Source: Mesobacillus boroniphilus JCM 21738 (GTDB taxonomy: Bacteria > Bacillota > Bacilli > Bacillales > Cytobacillaceae). Taken from it: a DNA stretch of 64,000 nt. Positions 25,357-34,881 of the stretch are shown here, piece after piece. The stretch's first letter is position 1, and the number at the start of each line of letters is the position of its first letter. The DNA lies in NCBI RefSeq assembly GCF_000517385.1, contig NZ_BAUW01000009.1:16382-80381 (forward strand), read 5' to 3'. Below the pieces are notes generated by a model that worked only from the letters and a program-made list of their open reading frames with translations, had not been told where the DNA came from and searched no databases. Made by a program: the position numbers and the translations under genes.

Positions 25357-27015
25357 TTAAATCTCAATAATAATCGGCAAAATCATCGGCCTTCTTCTTG
25401 TCTTTTGGAAGATGTGCTGACCAACTGCTTTTTTGATGCCCTGCTTAATGACATTCCAGCGATGGACATTGTCTTCTTGAAGTTCCGTTACTGTTTTCGT
25501 CACGAGATTGTTTACATTTTTCATCAAGTCCTCCGAGTTTTTCACAAAGACAAACCCACGGGATATAGTATCCGGTCCTGAAATGATTTTTCTTTCGGCT
25601 TTGCTTAATGTCAGGACAATGACCAGCATTCCATCCTCGGATAACAGCTTCCTGTCCCTGAGCACGATTTCACCGACATCCCCGACACTTACACCATCAA
25701 CATACGTATCACCCGCTGGGACATTGCGGGTCTGGCGCGCTTCTCCATTTTCAATGTCAACAATATCGCCATTTTTAACGATGAATGTATTCCTTTTTTC
25801 TACACCAACGGATTCTGCCAGCAAGCGGTGGTGATGCAGCATCCTGTACTCCCCGTGAATCGGGATGAAATACTTCGGCTTCATCAAGGTCAGCATCAAC
25901 TTAAGGTCTTCCTGGTAGCCGTGGCCGGAAACATGCATGCCAGTTGAGTTTCCTAGTCCGTATATCACTTTCGCGCCAAGCATGAACAAGTTGTCGATTA
26001 TTTTTGAGACATCCTTTTCGTTCCCAGGGATCGGGGACGCTGCCATTATCACCGTATCTCCCGGGTAAACCGAAACATCACGGAAATTCCCGGTGGAGAG
26101 CCTGGCAAGAGCTGCCATTGGTTCCCCCTGGCTTCCTGTACATAAAATCGCTACTTTATCAGGTTCAAGCTGATCGGCAGCTTTTGGTTCGATCAGCATG
26201 CCTTCCGGAACATTTAAGTAACCTCTTTCAATTGCGACGTCTACAACATTCACCATGCTCCTGCCAAGCAGTGCAAGCTTCCTGTTTGTCTTGATCGCTG
26301 CTTCGACAACCTGCTGGAGCCTGTTCACATTCGAGGCAAAGGTAGAAACAAAGATTTTCCCATCTGCTCTCATGAATGCTTCTTCCAAATGGCTCTCCAC
26401 CATCCGCTCCGAAGGCGTCAGACCAGGCCGTTCGGCATTGGTACTCTCTGATAATAAAACCGTAACTCCTTCAGTCCCGATTCTAGCCATCTTATGAATT
26501 TCCGATTGCTCATCATTTGCGGGAGTAAGGTCGAATTTGAAATCTCCTGTATGGACAACATTCCCTTCTGGAGTGTAGATAACAACACCCAGGCAATCAG
26601 GTATGCTATGGCTAACTTTGAAGAAAGAAAGCTTGACCTTGCCAAAATCAAATTCTGAATCCGAGTTGATTTTTTTCAGTTCAGTGCCTCTTAAAAGCTT
26701 GTGCTCACTTAGCTTCAACTCGATTAATCCAAGTGTGAAATTCGTAGCATAAACAGGCGCTTTCAGCTTCTTGAAGAAGTATGGCACCCCGCCAATATGA
26801 TCTTCGTGGCCATGGGTCAAAATCAGACCGCGAATTTTTTCTCTGTTCTCCTCCAAGTAGGTCATTTCAGGAATGATCAAATCGATTCCCAGCAAACTCT
26901 CATCTGGGAACTTCCCGCCACAGTCAATCACAAAAATATCGTCCTCATATTGGACAACATACATGTTTTTTCCGATTTCATTGATGCCGCCCAAGGCGAA
27001 TATTGATAAAGTCAC
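25357..27015 (-). CDS. Ribonuclease J family protein (J1-like, divergent paralogue)
   Basis: 552 residues. Metallo-beta-lactamase fold with the complete metal motif THGHEDHIGG near residue 69, beta-CASP region including LLSESTNAERPGLTP and LGRSMVNVVDVA, CTGSQGEPMAAL, and HVSGHGYQEDLKLML, ending RRPMILPIIIEI. The family has 5'-3' exo- and endonuclease activity on mRNA and rRNA. It keeps the zinc ligands that RNase J2 has partly lost, yet differs from RNase J1 at many conserved positions (for example IFALGGINEIGKNMYVVQY). I think it is a third RNase J; genome context is needed. Start is a GTG at 27015 after AGGAGG. Confidence 0.85.
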   Translation of the reverse strand: MTLSIFALGGINEIGKNMYVVQYEDDIFVIDCGGKFPDESLLGIDLIIPEMTYLEENREKIRGLILTHGHEDHIGGVPYFFKKLKAPVYATNFTLGLIELKLSEHKLLRGTELKKINSDSEFDFGKVKLSFFKVSHSIPDCLGVVIYTPEGNVVHTGDFKFDLTPANDEQSEIHKMARIGTEGVTVLLSESTNAERPGLTPSERMVESHLEEAFMRADGKIFVSTFASNVNRLQQVVEAAIKTNRKLALLGRSMVNVVDVAIERGYLNVPEGMLIEPKAADQLEPDKVAILCTGSQGEPMAALARLSTGNFRDVSVYPGDTVIMAASPIPGNEKDVSKIIDNLFMLGAKVIYGLGNSTGMHVSGHGYQEDLKLMLTLMKPKYFIPIHGEYRMLHHHRLLAESVGVEKRNTFIVKNGDIVDIENGEARQTRNVPAGDTYVDGVSVGDVGEIVLRDRKLLSEDGMLVIVLTLSKAERKIISGPDTISRGFVFVKNSEDLMKNVNNLVTKTVTELQEDNVHRWNVIKQGIKKAVGQHIFQKTRRRPMILPIIIEI

Positions 27016-27129
27016 GTCAAATCCTCCTAATCCGTAATCGATTTTGTTAGTATTGCCAATTGTTTTTCCGATTATTTAGGCTTGAAGAGGAATAACCCAT
27101 ACTTTCGATACCCTTTAATGAGTTGCAAA

Positions 27130-27290
27130 TCCGTTTTATTGGCGGAGTTACAATTGTATTGGCGAAATCCAAATGTTTATTCGTAAATTAGAAATTTTAT
27201 TCGCAAAACCTATAAGTTTATTCGCAAAAAAATGATTTTATTCGCAAAATCTATATATTTATTCGCAAAAAAATGATTTTATTCGCAAAC
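27130..27290. repeat. About eight degenerate TTTATTCGCAAA units, ~20 bp apart
   Basis: TTTATTCGYAAA is seen around 27177, 27197, 27217, 27237, 27258 and 27278, preceded by weaker versions TATTGGCGGAG and TATTGGCGAAAT. Spacers also partly repeat (AAAATGATT appears twice, CTATA twice). The array occupies the gap between the RNase J promoter region and the end of hmgA. No ORF is supported. Confidence 0.8.
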
Positions 27291-27316
27291 TGGAAAAAAA
27301 GCGAGGTTTTTTCCAG
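27290..27316. terminator. Terminator after hmgA
   Basis: CTGGAAAAAA-agcgagg-TTTTTTCCAG. A/T-rich stem near the convergent end of hmgA; it abuts the ATTCGCAAA array. Confidence 0.6.
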
Positions 27317-27372
27317 TTCTTTTTCGTCAAAAGAATGACCAACTCGCTCAATAGCGAATTGGCCGTCTTTAC

Positions 27373-28530
27373 TTATTTTTCAATCCATGTATACATATAC
27401 TGGTCGTCTTCAATAGCTTTTGCTTTCTTCACTGTCTTCAAGGGACGGAATGTATCGATCATGACGGCAAGCTCCGGCGTTTCTTTTTTGCCGATGCTTG
27501 CTTCTGTCTTGCCTGGGTGTGGTCCGTGCGGGATTCCGCTTGGATGCAATGTGATCGAGCCTTCCTTGATTCCCTTGCGGCTCATGAAATTGCCTTCTAC
27601 ATAATACAGCAGTTCATCACTGTTGACGTTGCTGTGGTAATATGGCGCCGGGATCGCTTCAGGATGGTAATCGTAAAGCCTTGGGACGAAGGAACATACA
27701 ACATAATTATGGCCTTCGAACGTCTGATGGACTGGCGGCGGCTGATGGATTCGGCCAGTGATTGGCTCAAAGTCCTCGATATTGAATGCCCATGGATACA
27801 AATATCCATCCCAGCCGACAACATCAAGAGGATGGTGGTTCAGCACATGACGGTGCAGATAGCCGCGCGTCTTCGTGATCACTTCATGCTCCCCTTTTTC
27901 AGAGAAGGTTTCCAACGTTTCCGGCCCGCGGATATCACGTTCACAGAATGGGCTGTGCTCGAGCAGCTGCCCATATTCATTTCGATATCGTCTTGGAGTA
28001 GTAATCTGGCTGAACGATTCAACAATCAATGCCTTTGTCGGCTTGGAACCGTCTGTAACAACCCTGTACATCGTGCCGATTGGAATCACGACATAATCAC
28101 CAGGACGATAGTTTATAGTTCCAAACATTGTTTCTACCTTGCCGGATCCATGATGGAAAAAGAACATCTCGTCTCCATCGCCATTTCGGTAAAATAGCTT
28201 CATCGGCTCGGTAATATTCGCAAATCCAATCAAAAGATCGTCATTGCCAAGGATATATTCCCTTCCACTTAACGCGTCCCCAGTTTGCGTGATCTGGTCA
28301 GTCAGGAAGTGCCGATGGTTCAGTGAACCCTGTTCCTCATATTCAGGCAGGTAGCTGCCGATCAATTCGCTTTTCACTACCTCTGTTGGCATATGGTGGT
28401 GATAAAGAATAGACTGTGTGCCAGAAAAACCTTTTGTTCCCATTACCTGCTCCCTGAACAGCGAACCATCTTCCTTTTTAAAAATGGTATGGCGTTTCTT
28501 CGGGATTTCTCCCAGCTGGCGGTAGTACAT
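27373..28530 (-). CDS. hmgA: Homogentisate 1,2-dioxygenase
   Basis: 385 residues, bicupin. It opens MYYRQLGEIPKKRHTIFKKEDG and contains MFFFHHGSGKVETMFGTINY, GDYVVIPIGTMYRV, a His/Glu metal region ending HPSGIPHGPHPGKTEAS and FVPRLYDYHPEAIPAPY. The Fe(II) enzyme opens the ring of homogentisate to maleylacetoacetate in tyrosine (and part of phenylalanine) catabolism. Length is that of the short bacterial branch, shorter than the ~440 aa human-type enzyme. Last gene of the HPPD operon, 15 bp after FAH. Confidence 0.93.
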   Translation of the reverse strand: MYYRQLGEIPKKRHTIFKKEDGSLFREQVMGTKGFSGTQSILYHHHMPTEVVKSELIGSYLPEYEEQGSLNHRHFLTDQITQTGDALSGREYILGNDDLLIGFANITEPMKLFYRNGDGDEMFFFHHGSGKVETMFGTINYRPGDYVVIPIGTMYRVVTDGSKPTKALIVESFSQITTPRRYRNEYGQLLEHSPFCERDIRGPETLETFSEKGEHEVITKTRGYLHRHVLNHHPLDVVGWDGYLYPWAFNIEDFEPITGRIHQPPPVHQTFEGHNYVVCSFVPRLYDYHPEAIPAPYYHSNVNSDELLYYVEGNFMSRKGIKEGSITLHPSGIPHGPHPGKTEASIGKKETPELAVMIDTFRPLKTVKKAKAIEDDQYMYTWIEK

Positions 28531-28545
28531 GAAAACACCTTCTTT

Positions 28546-29469
28546 CTACTCTTCTATAATTTTGTTTTTCAGGACACCAAGTCCTGTAATCTCAAGTTCT
28601 ACTTCATCACCCGGCTCAAGCCAGCGATGGACATCGGTGCCAAGTTCTAGGATACAGCCTGTTCCGACTGTTCCTGAGCCGATCACTTCACCAGGATACA
28701 GAGTCGTACCCGTTGATGCACGCTCAATCATTTCACCGAATGAATAATATATGTCCTTCATATTTCCCTTAGACAGCTCCTTGCCGTTGACACGGGCAAC
28801 CATTTCAAGGTCATAGCCTTTCCCCGCTTTGAGGTATTCCAGCTCATCTTTAGTGACCAGATGCGGACCGATTGAAGTAGCGAAATCTTTCCCCTTCGCC
28901 GGACCAAGTCCGACCTTCATTTCCTGTCGCTGCAGGTCGCGGGCACTCCAGTCATTCATGATAAAAAAGCCAAAAATATGCTGTTCGGCATCCTCCGCCT
29001 TGATATTCCGGCCTTCCTTGCCGATGACACAGGCGATTTCCAGTTCGTAATCCATCCATTCACAGGCTTGGGGCCGGTTGATTTCTTCCTCGGGACCCCT
29101 GATGGCAAGGTGATTGGTAAAATAAAAAACCGGAATCTCATACCATTCAGGAATCATTTCAAGGCCTCGGTTTTCCCGTGCTGTTTTTACATGCTGCTCG
29201 AAAGCGTAAAAATCACGGACACTCTTCGGATTCGGCAGCGGCGATTTTAAGTTGACTTCTTCCAAGGTATATGAACCATTGCCAGTTTCAATCAGACCTT
29301 TATTTTCCTCGATATACCCCCTGAATACTTCGTGGTTTTCGATGAATGCAAGCATATTGTCCGGCAATATGCCGTTTGATGCTTCGTGCATATCGACAGC
29401 CTGACTCTTTGAATTAATCCAGCCCGCACGGATTGAACCGTCTTTTTTCATAAATGTAATGAATCTCAT
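28546..29469 (-). CDS. Fumarylacetoacetate hydrolase family protein
   Basis: 307 residues, FAH fold. The catalytic C-terminal domain shows YELEIACVIGKEGRNIKAEDA, GFFIMNDWSARDLQRQEMKVGLGPAKGKDFATSIGP, and SGTVGTGCILELG, which carry the Mg-binding acidic residues. In this operon it should cleave fumarylacetoacetate (or maleylacetoacetate directly) into acetoacetate and a C4 diacid. There is no glutathione-dependent isomerase nearby. Start at 29469 follows AGGTGATG, 8 bp after the flavin reductase gene. Confidence 0.9.
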   Translation of the reverse strand: MRFITFMKKDGSIRAGWINSKSQAVDMHEASNGILPDNMLAFIENHEVFRGYIEENKGLIETGNGSYTLEEVNLKSPLPNPKSVRDFYAFEQHVKTARENRGLEMIPEWYEIPVFYFTNHLAIRGPEEEINRPQACEWMDYELEIACVIGKEGRNIKAEDAEQHIFGFFIMNDWSARDLQRQEMKVGLGPAKGKDFATSIGPHLVTKDELEYLKAGKGYDLEMVARVNGKELSKGNMKDIYYSFGEMIERASTGTTLYPGEVIGSGTVGTGCILELGTDVHRWLEPGDEVELEITGLGVLKNKIIEE

Positions 29470-29477
29470 ATCATCAC

Positions 29478-30089
29478 CTATTTCCTTTGCAGCTCAAAGG
29501 TTTTTGCCAGCGGCAGCGTGTACGTCGCTCCTGCCAGCCTGCCTACCGGATTCAATTTTTCCGAATTGATGCGCCCGCTTTCATAAAGTTCATCCGCTAC
29601 ATGTACATGAACGACCTTGCCGATGACAAGGCTGCCTGCTCCCGCTTCTTCTCCGCCAAAGTGAAGGACCTGATCAAGAACACATTCAAGGTGGACCTTA
29701 GACTCCTTGACCCGTGACGGCTTAACCGCCACACTATCGGCCTTGTTCAGGCCAGAAGCCTCGAATTCATCGACATCGGATCCGAATTCAGTAGCGCAGT
29801 CATTCATCTGCTGGACGAACTCCTCACTGACAATATTGATGATAAATTCCTTTGTGCCTTCAATATTTTTCAGAGTATCCTTTTTTGCGCCATCTGTCCC
29901 TCTTCTCATTGGCGAAAAGCAGATCATCATGGGATTCGCGCTGATGACTGTAAAGAAACTGAATGGAGCCAAATTGGCGTTCCCGTTTTCATCCTGGCTG
30001 GAGACAAAGGCGATTGGCCGCGGCAGGACAGAGCCTTGCAAAAGCTTATAGGCGTCTCTCCATTCAAGCGTATTAGTTTTGATTTCCAT
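29478..30089 (-). CDS. Flavin reductase-like (FMN-binding split barrel) protein
   Basis: 203 residues. PRPIAFVSSQDENGNANLAPFSFFTVISANPMMICFSP is the hallmark FMN-binding loop of the flavin reductase-like family; GSLVIGKVVHVHV is the C-terminal strand region. The gene is embedded between the aminotransferase and FAH with 3 and 8 bp gaps, so it must be co-expressed with tyrosine degradation. The classical pathway has no flavin reductase step, so its role here is open: supplying reduced flavin, or an unrelated activity. Confidence 0.87.
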   Translation of the reverse strand: MEIKTNTLEWRDAYKLLQGSVLPRPIAFVSSQDENGNANLAPFSFFTVISANPMMICFSPMRRGTDGAKKDTLKNIEGTKEFIINIVSEEFVQQMNDCATEFGSDVDEFEASGLNKADSVAVKPSRVKESKVHLECVLDQVLHFGGEEAGAGSLVIGKVVHVHVADELYESGRINSEKLNPVGRLAGATYTLPLAKTFELQRK

Positions 30090-30092
30090 GTC

Positions 30093-31184
30093 TTACACCG
30101 CCCTTTCGTGAAAAAGCTGGCTGACGATTTGCAGAATGAATTCATGATCTTCATGGGTGCCGAGTGTGATTCGGAATGCTTCCTTGTAACCTGGAAGCGG
30201 CATCTCTCTAACCAGGACACCATTTTCCGTCAGTTTCTGGATTACCGGTCTATTAGAAAAAGCAAATAAGAAGTTGGATTGTGATGGAAAACTATCAATC
30301 TCCAACTCTTTTAACTTCGCACTCAGGAAGTCTCTTTCTGCACTATTTTTAGCTGAGCAGTCCTGGACGAAAGCCTGGTCTTTCAGTGCAGCCACCGCTG
30401 CTGCCTGTGCAAGCTGGTTGACATTGAATACATCCCTGACTTTGTGGAGTTCCCTCGCAATTTCCTCATGCATGATGCCGTAGCCAACACGCAGGCTTGC
30501 AAGCCCATAGATTTTTGAAAAAGTCCTCAGGATGACAATGTTTTGATATTGATCAAGCAACGACATCGTATCAAGGTATTCCTCCGAATCTGCATATTCA
30601 AAATAAGCTTCATCCATGATGATCAGGACGTTTGGAGGCACATTGGCGATAAACGAAAGCAATTCCTGTTTGGCGACGATCGTCCCAGTCGGATTGTTCG
30701 GATTGCAGACGAATACCATTTTAGTTTTTTCGTTGATGGCTTCCTGCATTTTTTTGAGATCATGCCTGCCGTCAACCATCGGAACCGTGACAGCTCTGCC
30801 GCCCTCGATTAGTACATTCGTTTTATAGCGAGGGAAAGTTACCTCCGCCATGACCGCTTCATCATTTTTATCGATATATGCCCGTGTAAGCAGGCGAATG
30901 ATTTCTTCTGAACCGTTCGAAACAAGAAAATGCTTCTGGTCTAATTGATAATGTGAAGACAGTTTCTCTACGATCCCTGTTGTCATTCCGTCCGGATAGA
31001 ATGACAGATTAGCGGAAGCCTGCATGATTGCTTCTCTGACCTTTGATGATGTGCCATAGACGTTCTCATTATCCGAAAGCTTCCTTACTGTTGTGATTCC
31101 ATACTGTTCCTTGATTTCCTCAATCGTCTGGCCGAGGGCATATGGTGTGATTCCTTCAAGTTCTGCTCTTGCTTTAATATTCAT
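30093..31184 (-). CDS. HisC-like pyridoxal-phosphate aminotransferase (tyrosine/aromatic)
   Basis: 363 residues from ATG 31184 (GGGGGATGAAC upstream). Fold-type I aminotransferase of the histidinol-phosphate group: FVCNPNNPTGT, IIMDEAYFEYA, the PLP lysine in LRTFSKIYGLASLRVGYG. Between HPPD and the FAH module it most likely transaminates tyrosine to 4-hydroxyphenylpyruvate. HisC-type enzymes commonly accept aromatic amino acids. No his genes are nearby. Confidence 0.88.
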   Translation of the reverse strand: MNIKARAELEGITPYALGQTIEEIKEQYGITTVRKLSDNENVYGTSSKVREAIMQASANLSFYPDGMTTGIVEKLSSHYQLDQKHFLVSNGSEEIIRLLTRAYIDKNDEAVMAEVTFPRYKTNVLIEGGRAVTVPMVDGRHDLKKMQEAINEKTKMVFVCNPNNPTGTIVAKQELLSFIANVPPNVLIIMDEAYFEYADSEEYLDTMSLLDQYQNIVILRTFSKIYGLASLRVGYGIMHEEIARELHKVRDVFNVNQLAQAAAVAALKDQAFVQDCSAKNSAERDFLSAKLKELEIDSFPSQSNFLFAFSNRPVIQKLTENGVLVREMPLPGYKEAFRITLGTHEDHEFILQIVSQLFHERAV

Positions 31185-31255
31185 GTTCATCCCCCATTTT
31201 TTCTGCCGCCGTTTATAACGAAAAGGGAGCGAATCGCCCCCTTCTGTCCCGGCTA

Positions 31256-32371
31256 TTAAAGGTTGCCGCGTCTTTCCTGTTCACGCTCGATTGATTCGAA
31301 TAGAGCCTTGAAGTTTCCTTCACCGAAACCCCTTGCGCCCTTACGCTGGATGATTTCAATGAAAAGCGTAGGACGGTCTACGATTGGCTTCGTGAAGATT
31401 TGCAGCAAATAGCCTTCATCATCACGGTCTACTAGAATGCTAAGTTCTTTTAACTTATCAATCTCTTCGTCAATTTCGCCAACACGCTCTGAAAGCATTT
31501 CATAGTATGAATCAGGTGTGCTCAGGAATTCCACTCCATTCTCACGGAGTTGTGCTACTGTGCTGACAATATCCTCTGTCAAAATCGCAAGGTGCTGGAC
31601 GCCTGGTCCGTTGTAGAATTCAAGGTATTCCTGGATCTGTGATTTGCGTTTTCCTTCTGCCGGCTCGTTGATCGGGAACTTGATTCGGCCGCCATTGTGC
31701 ATTACTTTGGACATCAATGCTGAATACTCAGTCACGATATCCTTATCAGTGAAGTGCTTCATTTCCTTGAAGCCCATGACATTCGCATAATAGTTAACCC
31801 ATTCTTCCATTCTCTCAACATTGCCGACAACATGGTCGATGCCAATGAAACCTGCGTCATTCACAGGAACAGTCGTTTCGTGCTCAACAAATCCCGGCAT
31901 GAAAAGGCCTTTATAATTTTTTCTTTCAACCAGTGTATGGATTGTATCTCCATATGTACCGATGACGGCCTTCTTTAAAGTACCTTGCTGATCAGAAACC
32001 TCATGCGGCGGCTGGATTTCGATTGCGCCTCGCTTAACCGCTCCCACGTATGCCTTCTCGACATCATCGACTGCCAGCGCGATATCCTTGACACCATCGC
32101 CATGAGTCTTGACAAACTGTGCTACACGAGATGAATCGTTGTATGTGCCAGTCACAACAAGTCGGATCTTGCGCTGCTGAAGCACATAGGATGCCGTTTC
32201 GCGATTGCCAGTTTCAAGACCTGAATATGCTACTACCTTAAAGCCAAAAGCAGTCTGGAAAAAGTGAGACGCTTGCTTGGCATTTCCTACATAAAGCTCT
32301 AAATAGTCAACATCCTGAACCGGGAAAAAATCCTCAGTGCTTTGCCCCGATACCATAACTTTCTCTTGCAT
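31256..32371 (-). CDS. hppD: 4-hydroxyphenylpyruvate dioxygenase
   Basis: 371 residues with two tandem VOC modules. Fe(II) ligands His180 (GIDHVVGN), His260 (GPGVQHLAI) and Glu339 (FIEIIQRKGARGFGEGNFKALFE) are all present. It converts 4-hydroxyphenylpyruvate to homogentisate with O2. First gene of the operon; AGGAGG precedes ATG 32371. The promoter must lie in 32372-32499, an AT-rich gap, where I do not find the TATAACGTTATA palindrome seen at the other aromatic promoters. Confidence 0.96.
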   Translation of the reverse strand: MQEKVMVSGQSTEDFFPVQDVDYLELYVGNAKQASHFFQTAFGFKVVAYSGLETGNRETASYVLQQRKIRLVVTGTYNDSSRVAQFVKTHGDGVKDIALAVDDVEKAYVGAVKRGAIEIQPPHEVSDQQGTLKKAVIGTYGDTIHTLVERKNYKGLFMPGFVEHETTVPVNDAGFIGIDHVVGNVERMEEWVNYYANVMGFKEMKHFTDKDIVTEYSALMSKVMHNGGRIKFPINEPAEGKRKSQIQEYLEFYNGPGVQHLAILTEDIVSTVAQLRENGVEFLSTPDSYYEMLSERVGEIDEEIDKLKELSILVDRDDEGYLLQIFTKPIVDRPTLFIEIIQRKGARGFGEGNFKALFESIEREQERRGNL

Positions 32372-32499
32372 TGTAAAACCTCCTGAAAGAATATTTATAA
32401 TATTTAAAATTATTTTATAGTAATTATCACTGCCCTCTCAAGAGCGCGATGTAAAGCTATAATGCTTTTGCGTGGTACAGTATGAACCCTAAATACAAG

Positions 32500-33875
32500 T
32501 TACATCAATTCCAACAGCATCATTTTCGGATTCTCGATCAACTGTGCGAAACGGTTTGTAAAAGCAACAGCCGTTGCACCGTCTGCAACTCTGTGGTCAA
32601 ACGCCATTGAAAGATTCATGATTGACCGGATGGCAATTTCATCTTGATCCGTCACAACAGGCCGTTTCTTTGTTTTATGGAAGGAAACAAGCGCTGTCTG
32701 CGGATGCTGGATGATTGGTGTAGCGCCAATGCTGCCGCCCAGAGGACCGACATTGCTGATAGTAAATGTACCGCCCGAGATATCCTTAACTGTAAGCTTG
32801 TCATCCAGGGCAAGCTTTGTCAGACGCTTCATCTCATCATGAATTTGCTTAAGGTTCTTCTGCTCAACATTCCTGATAACCGGGACAATTAAGCCTTCTG
32901 GAGTGTCCACGGCAATTCCGATATGATGTTTGCGCAACAACTGGATGCTTTCATTTTCTTCATCGAGCTTCGCATTAAAGACCGGAAATTCCTTTAAAGC
33001 AATGGATAGAACTTTAATGAAAAAGGCCGTCGCAGATATAGAGCTTCCGGAACCCTTGATTTCTTCTCGTAAAGCGATCAATTCGCTAACATCTATTTCC
33101 TCAAAGTGGGTGCAGTGAGGGATCGTATACATGGATTGGACCATCTTTTTCGCAATCTGCTTGCGGCGGCCGCGGAATGGCATTATATCCGGATTGCTGA
33201 GCGTTTTCTCGGTCGGAGCCCTTCCTTCAGAACCCACTTCTGAAACTTTCGGAGCCCTCGGTTCGGAAGCAGGTTGTGAAACATTCGGAACCTCTTGTTC
33301 GGAACCTGCTTGCGAAACTCTCGGAACATGCTGTTCGAAACCTGCTTCCGAATTGCTCGCAACCCCAAAATCTCTTAATTTAACAAAAGCCATTATGTCT
33401 TCTTCGATAATCCGGCCTGCTGGTCCAGTTCCCTTGACTTCCATAATGTTTACGCCGTTTTCCCTGGCAACTTTCCGCGTATAGGGAGATGCCAGGATCT
33501 GCCAAGTCGCGCGCTTACACCTATAGGCACCTTGAATTCAGCGGGTCTGTCCAATACAGCTACTGCAGCTTCTGCAGGTTCGGATTCTGTTTTTACAGCA
33601 TCAGCGGCCATCTGGGACTCGCTAGTTTGAACTCCACCGGAACGATCCTCCATGATCAGCAGGGTAGTCCCTACCTTTACCGTTTGCCCCGAGGTTAACA
33701 ATAGTTCTTTAATTACACCTGAACAGGGAGCGGGAATCTCCGCGGTCATCTTGTCTGTCTGGACTTCAACCAATGGATCATCAGCCTTGACGAAATCCCC
33801 TGGTTTCACCAGGTAACAATTGATGTCCGCTTCGGTCATGCCTTCCCCAATGTCGTGGAGCTTTACTTCAACCAT
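32500..33875 (-). CDS. 2-oxoacid dehydrogenase E2 (dihydrolipoamide acyltransferase), one-base deletion
   Basis: One lipoyl domain with the lipoyl Lys42 in VEVQTDKMTAEIPAP, a peripheral-subunit-binding domain ASPYTRKVARENGVN, a Glu/Ser/Val-rich linker with repeated SEVGSE-like blocks, and the catalytic domain ending SMAFDHRVADGATA with the His-x-x-x-Asp active site. The frame breaks at about 33497 (one base short before ILASPYTR); restored length is about 458 residues. With E1alpha and E1beta it forms a decarboxylating complex. Sequence looks BkdB-like, but the neighbour is a PheDH-like gene, so an arylpyruvate substrate is plausible. No E3 gene is in the cluster. Confidence 0.88.
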
Positions 33876-33886
33876 CGGCACGCCTC

Positions 33887-34881
33887 CTAAAACTTCATTA
33901 CTTTTTCGATTGCAGCTGCGACTCTTTTCGGGGTCGGCAGATAATGATCTTCAAACCCAAAGTACGGCACAGGCGTATCATAGCCTGTAACTCTTTCGGC
34001 CGGAGCCTTTTGATAAAGGAATGCCTCATCATTGATCAGTGAAATCAAATCACTGCCAGTGCCTCCCGTTGCATGTGCTTCATGGACAATCACCGTTCGT
34101 CCGGTATTCTGGACTGACTCTATGACAAGTTCTTTGTCAATCGGATAAAGTGTCCTTAAATCAAGGACCTCACACTGGACACCCTTTTGTTTCATATCTT
34201 CAGCAGCCTTCATCGCTACCGGAACCATCGCGCCCCAGGCAATAACCGTCACATCATCGCCTTCAGTCAATTTATTTCCTTTTCCTATTTCAACTGTATA
34301 CTTCCCTTCCGGAACCTCAACGCGTGAGGAACGATAACTTCTCATTGGCTCTAAGAAGAGGACAGGATCTGGATCTTCAATTGCAGCAATCATCAGCCTT
34401 TTGCGTCATAGGCATTCGAAGGACAGACTACCTTCATTCCCGGCATATGGGTAAAAAGTGATTCCGTGCTGTCACAATGAATCTCAGGTGCGCGGACACC
34501 GGCCCCATAAGGAGCCCGAATCACCATCGGTACAGTAAAATGGCCAAGAGTCCTCATCCGGAGTCTCGAAGCATGGGTCATGATTTGTTCATAGGCAGGA
34601 TAAATAAAGCCAAGGAACTGAATTTCCACAACAGGCCGGAATCCATTAACTGCCATACCGATCGCTGCCCCTACAAAACCTGCTTCACTTAAAGGGGTGT
34701 CAATGACGCGATCCTCTCCATACTTTTCCTGAAGGCCATCAGTTGCCCGAAAAACCCCGCCATTTTTTCCGATATCCTCACCAAGGAGGATGACTTCCTT
34801 GCTTTCACCGAGCATCGTATCAAGGCCATCGGTAATCGCCTGGACAAGCGTCAATGTCTTTGTCTGTATCGCCGTATTCAT
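33887..34881 (-). CDS. 2-oxoacid dehydrogenase E1 beta subunit, one-base deletion
   Basis: Transketolase-like pyrimidine-binding and C-terminal domains: LLGEDIGKNGGVFRATDGL, TPLSEAGFVGAAIGMA, EIQFLGFIYPAYEQI, and later VIAWGAMVPVAMKAAED and VIVHEAHATGGTGSDL. The frame ends at AKG; adding C near 34394 gives AKGLMIAAIEDPDPVLFLE and a continuous protein of about 331 residues. Start ATG 34881 overlaps the E1alpha stop (TGATG), so the subunits are translationally coupled. Confidence 0.9.

Noticed and set aside
27130..27290. CRISPR or plasmid iteron array
   Set aside because: Units are only 12 bp, degenerate, with similar spacers; no rep or cas gene nearby.
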